From assembly GCA_031267995.1 (NCBI GenBank), contig JAIRXZ010000076.1, forward strand, positions 1-11,080: 11,080 nt of DNA. Direction: 5' to 3'. Origin of the DNA: Odoribacteraceae bacterium (GTDB lineage: Bacteria; Bacteroidota; Bacteroidia; Bacteroidales; Marinifilaceae). This document shows positions 7,192 through 11,080 of this stretch, in pieces (position 1 is the stretch's first letter; every line of letters begins with the position of its first letter). Under the pieces are notes generated by a model. It did not search any database and was not told where the DNA came from. It saw nothing but the letters and a program-made list of their open reading frames with translations. The position numbers and the translations under genes are program-made.

Positions 7192-9702
7192 TTATTCGGA
7201 AGTGGCCGTTTCCAGCAGGTGATTAAACTCATCTTCCGACAACACGGGCACCTGGTGCTTGCGGGCGTTGGCCAATTTGCTCCCGGCATTTTCGCCCGCC
7301 AGCAGGTAGGCGGTCTTGGCCGACACGGAGTCGCTGACCTTCCCGCCCGCTTTTAATATCAGTGTTTTGAAATGGTCGCGCGGCAGGGAGAGCGTCCCGG
7401 TGATGACGAACGTTTTGCCGGCCAGCGCCTGGCTCTCCCCCTCCTGTTCGCGGATGGTGTTGCCGACGCCAAACGCGAGGAAACGTTCCAGCAATTGGCG
7501 GTTCTCCTCCCGTTCAAAGTAGAGGGTCAGGCTCCGCGCCATCTGCTCGCCGACGTCCCCCACCTCCATCAGCTGCTCGCGGGTGGCCGCGGCGATCGCC
7601 CGCGCGTCCTTGAAATGGCGGGCGATGTTGCGCGACGCGTTCTCGCCGACATAGCGGATGCCCAGCGCGAAGAGGAACCGCGACAGGTCGGCCTCCTTGG
7701 ATCGTTCGATGCCCGCGAGCAGGTTGTCCACGGACTTCTCTTGCAGGCGGTATACGCCGAGCGTGTTCAGCTTGCGGACAAACTTCTCCTTCCCGTCCAG
7801 GAACCGGCGCACCCGTTCGGCATCCGCGGCATCGAGTATGGTCGCGATCTCCCCCACCGGCGCGGCAAACAGCTCGTAGAGATAGTCGAAGCGCGCGGCC
7901 AGCAAGCCCGCCTTGTGCCGGTCGATGCCCGGAATATCCATCGCGTGAATCACCCCGTCCAGGGGGACGACCCCCTCCTCCTCCGCCTCCTTCAGGCGCG
8001 TCAGCGGCTCGTTGAAGGGGCTGTTGAAATACTCCATGATTTTGTTCGCGAGCTTCCCCCGATCGGCCGCTTCGCCCAGCCATTCCAGGCCGAGCCACTC
8101 CTCCCGCCGCGCCGCGCTTGCCCTGGCGAGGCTCCCGAAGTGGAGGGCAATCTCCCCCGCTTGCCGTGCCGAAATGCCCCTGAAACCGATCTCGAAGGCG
8201 TAGATCACCCTCGACAACGGCACGCTGGTGACCACGTAACTCTCCGGGTAGATAATCTTTTCCAGCCCGATCAGCTCCTCGCGGCGCGACGGCAACGCGT
8301 AGATATCCGCCGCGTCCCGGATCATCCCCTCGGCCAGCAGCAGGTCGATGGTCTCGCTCCCCATCCCGTCGATATCCATCGCCTTGCGGCTGACGAAATG
8401 CTCGATCTTCCCGGCAATTTGCGGCGGGCAATGATCCTCGTTGGGGCAATAGTGGCGCGCCTCCCCCTCCTGCCGCACCAGCGCCGTCCCGCACACCGGG
8501 CAACGCGTGACGAAAGCGATTGCCGTCGCCCCCGGTTCGCGCGCCTCCTCGTTCACGCCGACGATCTTCGGGATAATCTCCCCCCCCTTCTCCACGTAAA
8601 CGCGGTCATGGAGATGCAGGTCGAGGGCGCGCACGCTATCCTCGTCGTACAGCGAGGCGCGCTTCACCATCGTCCCGGAGACATGCACCGGCTCCAGGTT
8701 AGCCACCGGCGTGATGGCGCCCGTCCGTCCCACCTGGTAATCCACCCCCAGCAGGAGGCTCTCCACCCGCTCCGCCTTGTATTTATAGGCAATCGCCCAG
8801 CGCGGCGACTTGGCCGTGTACCCCAACTGCAACTGCTGGCGGATGCTATTCACCTTGATCACGATGCCATCTATCGGCACGGGCAACTCCCGCCGCCGCT
8901 CGTCCCAGGCGTGGATAAACGCCAGCACCTCCTCCACGTTCCGGCACAGGGCGGCGTGCGGCGGGATGTTAAACCCCCAGCCCCGCGCCATCTCTAAGCA
9001 ACCGCGATGGTCGGGCGCGGGAGTCGCCTCCCCCGGTATGCTATAAAGATAACAATCCAGCTGCCGGTGGGCGACGACGGAAGAATTTTGCAACTTCAGC
9101 GTCCCGGCGGCGGCGTTCCGCGGATTGGCAAAGAGCGATTCGCCCGCCGCCGCCCGCTCCTCGTTCAGGCGATTAAACACCGCGAAGGGCATCAGGATCT
9201 CCCCCCTGATCTCGAACTCCTCCGGGAACCCCTCCCCGCGCAGGCGCAGCGGCACCGTGCGGATCGTCCTCACGTTGGCCGTCACGTCGTCCCCCTTCAC
9301 CCCGTCGCCGCGGGTGACGGCCACCTTCAGCTCGCCCCGCTCGTAGCGCAGGCTGATGGAAGTGCCGTCATACTTCAGCTCGCAAGCGTACTCCACCGGT
9401 TCGCCCCCCACGCCCCGGCGCGTGCGATCGTCAAAATCGCGGATCTCTTCCTCTCCGTACGTGTTCGCCAGCGACATCATCCCGTGGACGTGCGCCACCT
9501 GCGGGAACTCGTTGCTCACGTCGCTGCCCACCCGTCGCGTTGGCGAGTTCGGGTCATCCAGCTCCGGGTGCAACGCCTCCAGCGCCTCCAGCTCCCGCGC
9601 GAGGGCGTCAAACACCTCGTCCGGCACCACCGGCGCGTTCTTCACGTAATAGAGATAATTGTACTCCTCCAACAACTCCCGCAATTCAAATATCCGTTCC
9701 AT
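7192..9702 (-). CDS. ligA: NAD-dependent DNA ligase LigA, with enlarged helix-hairpin-helix region
   Basis: Seals single-strand nicks in duplex DNA during replication and repair, using NAD+ to adenylate its active-site lysine. Domains in order: Ia about 1-65 (NAD-binding); adenylation domain with active-site K110 in ELKYDG, IRGEI at 165-169 and later IDGIVIKV at 277-284; OB fold about 322-385 (VGRTGAITPVANLEPV); zinc finger with C401, C404, C419 and C425; helix-hairpin-helix region about 430-750; BRCT about 757-836 (LAGKTFVITGTL). The start at 9702 gives the family N-terminus; the frame stays open upstream to 10023, but that extension translates REP-like intergenic DNA and is rejected. At 836 residues it exceeds the usual 660-680 by about 165. 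All the extra length is in the helix-hairpin-helix region (about 484-650), which looks like two additional diverged copies of the module at 672-745. Catalytic residues are intact, so it should be active. Divergent to the ABC gene. Confidence 0.96.
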   Translation of the reverse strand: MERIFELRELLEEYNYLYYVKNAPVVPDEVFDALARELEALEALHPELDDPNSPTRRVGSDVSNEFPQVAHVHGMMSLANTYGEEEIRDFDDRTRRGVGGEPVEYACELKYDGTSISLRYERGELKVAVTRGDGVKGDDVTANVRTIRTVPLRLRGEGFPEEFEIRGEILMPFAVFNRLNEERAAAGESLFANPRNAAAGTLKLQNSSVVAHRQLDCYLYSIPGEATPAPDHRGCLEMARGWGFNIPPHAALCRNVEEVLAFIHAWDERRRELPVPIDGIVIKVNSIRQQLQLGYTAKSPRWAIAYKYKAERVESLLLGVDYQVGRTGAITPVANLEPVHVSGTMVKRASLYDEDSVRALDLHLHDRVYVEKGGEIIPKIVGVNEEAREPGATAIAFVTRCPVCGTALVRQEGEARHYCPNEDHCPPQIAGKIEHFVSRKAMDIDGMGSETIDLLLAEGMIRDAADIYALPSRREELIGLEKIIYPESYVVTSVPLSRVIYAFEIGFRGISARQAGEIALHFGSLARASAARREEWLGLEWLGEAADRGKLANKIMEYFNSPFNEPLTRLKEAEEEGVVPLDGVIHAMDIPGIDRHKAGLLAARFDYLYELFAAPVGEIATILDAADAERVRRFLDGKEKFVRKLNTLGVYRLQEKSVDNLLAGIERSKEADLSRFLFALGIRYVGENASRNIARHFKDARAIAAATREQLMEVGDVGEQMARSLTLYFEREENRQLLERFLAFGVGNTIREQEGESQALAGKTFVITGTLSLPRDHFKTLILKAGGKVSDSVSAKTAYLLAGENAGSKLANARKHQVPVLSEDEFNHLLETATSE

Positions 9703-9745
9703 ATATATAAGGTAAACGACGCGACAACCTGGCCAACATCGCCCG

Positions 9746-9776
9746 CGAAAGTACGCGAATTTCCCGTAGCCCGCAA
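9746..9776 (-). promoter_or_regulatory. Probable ligA promoter, Bacteroidota -33/-7 type
   Basis: On the minus strand TTG (9776-9774) is followed after 20 bp by TACTTTCG (9753-9746), one mismatch from the Bacteroidota -7 consensus TAnnTTTG at normal spacing. It would start transcription about 35-40 bp before the ligA ATG. The surrounding 23 bp recurs in inverted orientation in front of the divergent gene, supporting a real element. Confidence 0.5.
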
Positions 9777-9877
9777 CCCCCGCTGCCACCGCGCGCGCCG
9801 TCGGGACGCCACCGGGGAGGTCAAATCCCCCGTCCGGGCGCCCTTTCCCGCGTGTGCATCCCGGTGACACCCCCGGT

Positions 9878-9955
9878 GCTGGCGCGGACTTGCAGTCCGT
9901 GCCGACGAAAAGACATCCTTTCCGATGGTGGCACGGGCTACAAGCCCGCGCCAGC
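9878..9955. repeat. REP-like pair of hairpins in inverted arrangement (BIME-like)
   Basis: Two 23-bp hairpins, 9881-9903 and 9930-9952, each have a 10-bp stem with one G-T type mismatch and a 3-base loop (GGCGCGGACT/AGTCCGTGCC and GGCACGGGCT/AGCCCGCGCC). They are themselves inverted copies of each other: 9878-9903 matches the complement of 9930-9955 at 23 of 26 positions, so a long cruciform is also possible. From memory, this palindrome type is widespread between bacterial genes and produces the spurious translation GTDCKSAP, which appears here upstream of ligA. Such repeats are often moved by RAYT-type transposases; none is in this window. They may also end or stabilise transcripts, but lie here between two diverging 5' ends. 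Confidence 0.8.
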
Positions 9956-10052
9956 GAAAGGGGAAACACGCCGAGGGGCGCCCTTTCCAACGGGTGCGCC
10001 CCGACGATGATACCGGTAAACATACCGGAGCGCCCCGCCCGGGCGCGCGTTC

Positions 10053-10075
10053 CGGGAAATTCGCGTACATTCGCG
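10053..10075 (+). promoter_or_regulatory. Promoter-like element upstream of the ABC exporter gene
   Basis: This 23-bp segment is the inverted copy, 22 of 23 bases, of the element in the ligA promoter region (9744-9766). It contains TACATTCG (10066-10073), a two-mismatch version of the TAnnTTTG -7 box, 26 bp before the exporter ATG. No TTG is found 19-21 bp upstream, so the -33 part is weak or missing. Its support is mainly the near-identity with the ligA copy. Confidence 0.4.
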
Positions 10076-10099
10076 ACTGTTTCTCACGAGAGCACGAAA

Positions 10100-11080
10100 A
10101 TGGATACAACGAGACGATACCGGCAAATCCTCTGGCGATACAGGCGCGACCTGCTCGTAAGCCCCGCGTTGGTACTCGTCGGGGTCATCTGCGAGACGAT
10201 TCAACCCCGCTTCATGGCCACCATCGTCGACGAGGGAGTGATGCCGCGCGACCTCTCCGTCATCAGCCGCGTGGGGCTACAGATGATACTCCTTTCGCTC
10301 CTCGGTTTCGCCGCCAGCGTCACCAACATCTACCTCTCCACGCGCGTCTCCGTCCGTTTCGGCGCCGACCTCCGCGGCCAGCTCTTCGGCGCCATCCAGC
10401 GTCTCTCCTTCGGCGCCGTCGACCGCCTCGCGCCCGCCTCCCTCATCACCCGTTTGGCCAACGACACCGCCAAAATCCAGCACGTGGTGATGATGTCCAT
10501 GCGCATCCTCCTCCGTTCGCCCCTCATGCTCGTCATGGCCGTATTCTTCATCATCAACATCAACGTCAGCCTCTCCTTGATACTCCTGGCCGTCATCCCC
10601 GTGATGGTCGCCGGCGCCTACGGGATTGTCAGGACGGGCTTCCGCCACTTCGCGCGGGTGCAACTGAAAATCGACCGCCTCAACGGCATCGTCCGCGAAA
10701 ACCTCCTCAACATGCGCGTCGTGAAATCCTTCGTCCGCGAGCCTTTCGAGGAGCGGAAATTCGCCGACGGCAACGAGGATCTCCGCGTCACCCTCACCCG
10801 CGCCGGCAACATCTTCGTCCTCTTTTTCCCCGCCATACAGCTGGTCACCAACGCCGCCATGCTGCTGCTCCTGTGGCTGGGAGGCGTCAAGGTAATCAGC
10901 GGCGAGATACGCGTGGGCGAGCTGGTAGCCTTCGTCAACTACCTCTCCCAGATCCTCGTCTCCCTCATGATGCTCTCCATGATCGTCACCAACGTCGCCC
11001 GCGCCGCCGCCTCCTCCGGCCGGGTGCTGGAGGTCATGGACGAAGCCGCCCCGACGCCTCGCCCCGCCCGACGACACCGC
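10100..11080 (+). CDS. ABC-type exporter, transmembrane half (partial, C-terminus outside window)
   Basis: Inner-membrane ABC transporter of the exporter (type IV fold, MsbA/LmrCD-like) class, probably exporting a drug, lipid or peptide; substrate unknown. 327 codons are present and the frame is open at the right edge. Six likely helices lie about 18-36, 58-78, 133-152, 155-175, 238-260 and 272-297. Family marks: ATIVDEGV at 40-47 after the first helix, LRGQLFGAIQRLSFGAVDRL at 91-110, LITRLANDT at 115-123, and RVVKSFVREPFEERKF at 206-221, the second intracellular coupling loop. The ATP-binding domain (Walker A, LSGGQ) should begin just past the edge and is not visible, so a stand-alone permease cannot be formally excluded. 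ATG at 10100 was chosen because it opens the frame with a short basic N-terminus; no strong ribosome-binding site precedes it. Such proteins often pair with a second half-transporter encoded directly downstream. Confidence 0.9.
   Translation, partial: MDTTRRYRQILWRYRRDLLVSPALVLVGVICETIQPRFMATIVDEGVMPRDLSVISRVGLQMILLSLLGFAASVTNIYLSTRVSVRFGADLRGQLFGAIQRLSFGAVDRLAPASLITRLANDTAKIQHVVMMSMRILLRSPLMLVMAVFFIININVSLSLILLAVIPVMVAGAYGIVRTGFRHFARVQLKIDRLNGIVRENLLNMRVVKSFVREPFEERKFADGNEDLRVTLTRAGNIFVLFFPAIQLVTNAAMLLLLWLGGVKVISGEIRVGELVAFVNYLSQILVSLMMLSMIVTNVARAAASSGRVLEVMDEAAPTPRPARRHR

Larger units (their letters stand above)
9703..10099. other. Divergent intergenic region between ligA and the ABC exporter gene
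   Basis: This 397-bp stretch has no credible gene. From the ligA side it holds an AT-rich run next to the ligA start (9701-9710), a 23-bp promoter-like element (9744-9766), a GC-rich stretch, a REP-like double hairpin (9878-9955), and an inverted copy of the 23-bp element (10053-10075) just before the exporter start. A 13-bp direct repeat, GGGCGCCCTTTCC, occurs at 9836-9848 and 9976-9988, flanking the hairpins. Open frames crossing it, including the ligA frame, reflect high GC rather than coding. Confidence 0.7.

Noticed and set aside
9703..10023. 107-residue N-terminal extension of LigA
   Set aside because: The open frame continues upstream to 10023, but the extension translates the REP-like hairpins (GTDCKSAP) and GC-rich intergenic DNA. 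The family N-terminus begins at 9702, and a plausible promoter lies inside the extension.
10277..11077. 266-codon minus-strand open frame rich in Glu, Asp, Gly and His
   Set aside because: Antisense to the ABC exporter gene, which has clear family motifs in the plus strand.

Overview
The window looks like a chromosomal segment of a GC-rich Bacteroidota (Bacteroidales-type) bacterium. The sequence evidence is a SusC-like TonB-dependent receptor with an N-terminal STN domain, preceded by an ECF sigma factor and a FecR-type anti-sigma factor carrying a DUF4974-like tail. Promoter-like boxes resembling the Bacteroidota TTG / TAnnTTTG consensus also occur, and Shine-Dalgarno sequences are mostly weak. 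The coding DNA is roughly 60-65% GC, which would suit an Alistipes-like lineage, but that is only a guess.

Layout, left to right: (1) 1-2022, minus strand: the first 674 codons of the SusC-like receptor, cut by the left edge. (2) 2023-2656: a 634-bp gap filled mostly by a strict 41-bp tandem array of about 13 units (2066-2598). (3) 2657-3802, minus: FecR-type anti-sigma factor. (4) 3896-4489, minus: FecI-type ECF sigma factor. (5) 4528-7155, minus: ClpC-type AAA+ unfoldase. (6) 7192-9702, minus: NAD-dependent DNA ligase LigA, unusually long (836 residues). (7) 9703-10099: a 397-bp divergent intergenic region with two inverted copies of a 23-bp promoter-like element and, between them, a pair of REP-like hairpins. 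(8) 10100-11080, plus: the membrane half of an ABC exporter, cut by the right edge.

How the genes work together: sigma factor, anti-sigma factor and receptor form a classical cell-surface signalling cassette. Ligand binding at the receptor should be passed by its STN domain to the periplasmic part of FecR, which then lets the sigma factor transcribe the receptor operon; a SusD-like partner probably lies beyond the left edge. ligA and clpC are housekeeping genes in the same orientation, 36 bp apart, and may be cotranscribed. The ABC exporter is transcribed divergently from ligA.

The points most worth a second look are the 41-bp array, which sits where the receptor promoter or leader should be and has one unit with a flipped core; the LigA with what look like two additional helix-hairpin-helix modules; and the mirrored promoter-like pair around the REP-like hairpins. 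I see no CRISPR array, tRNA, rRNA, transposase or phage gene, and nothing that amounts to a clearly new multi-gene system.
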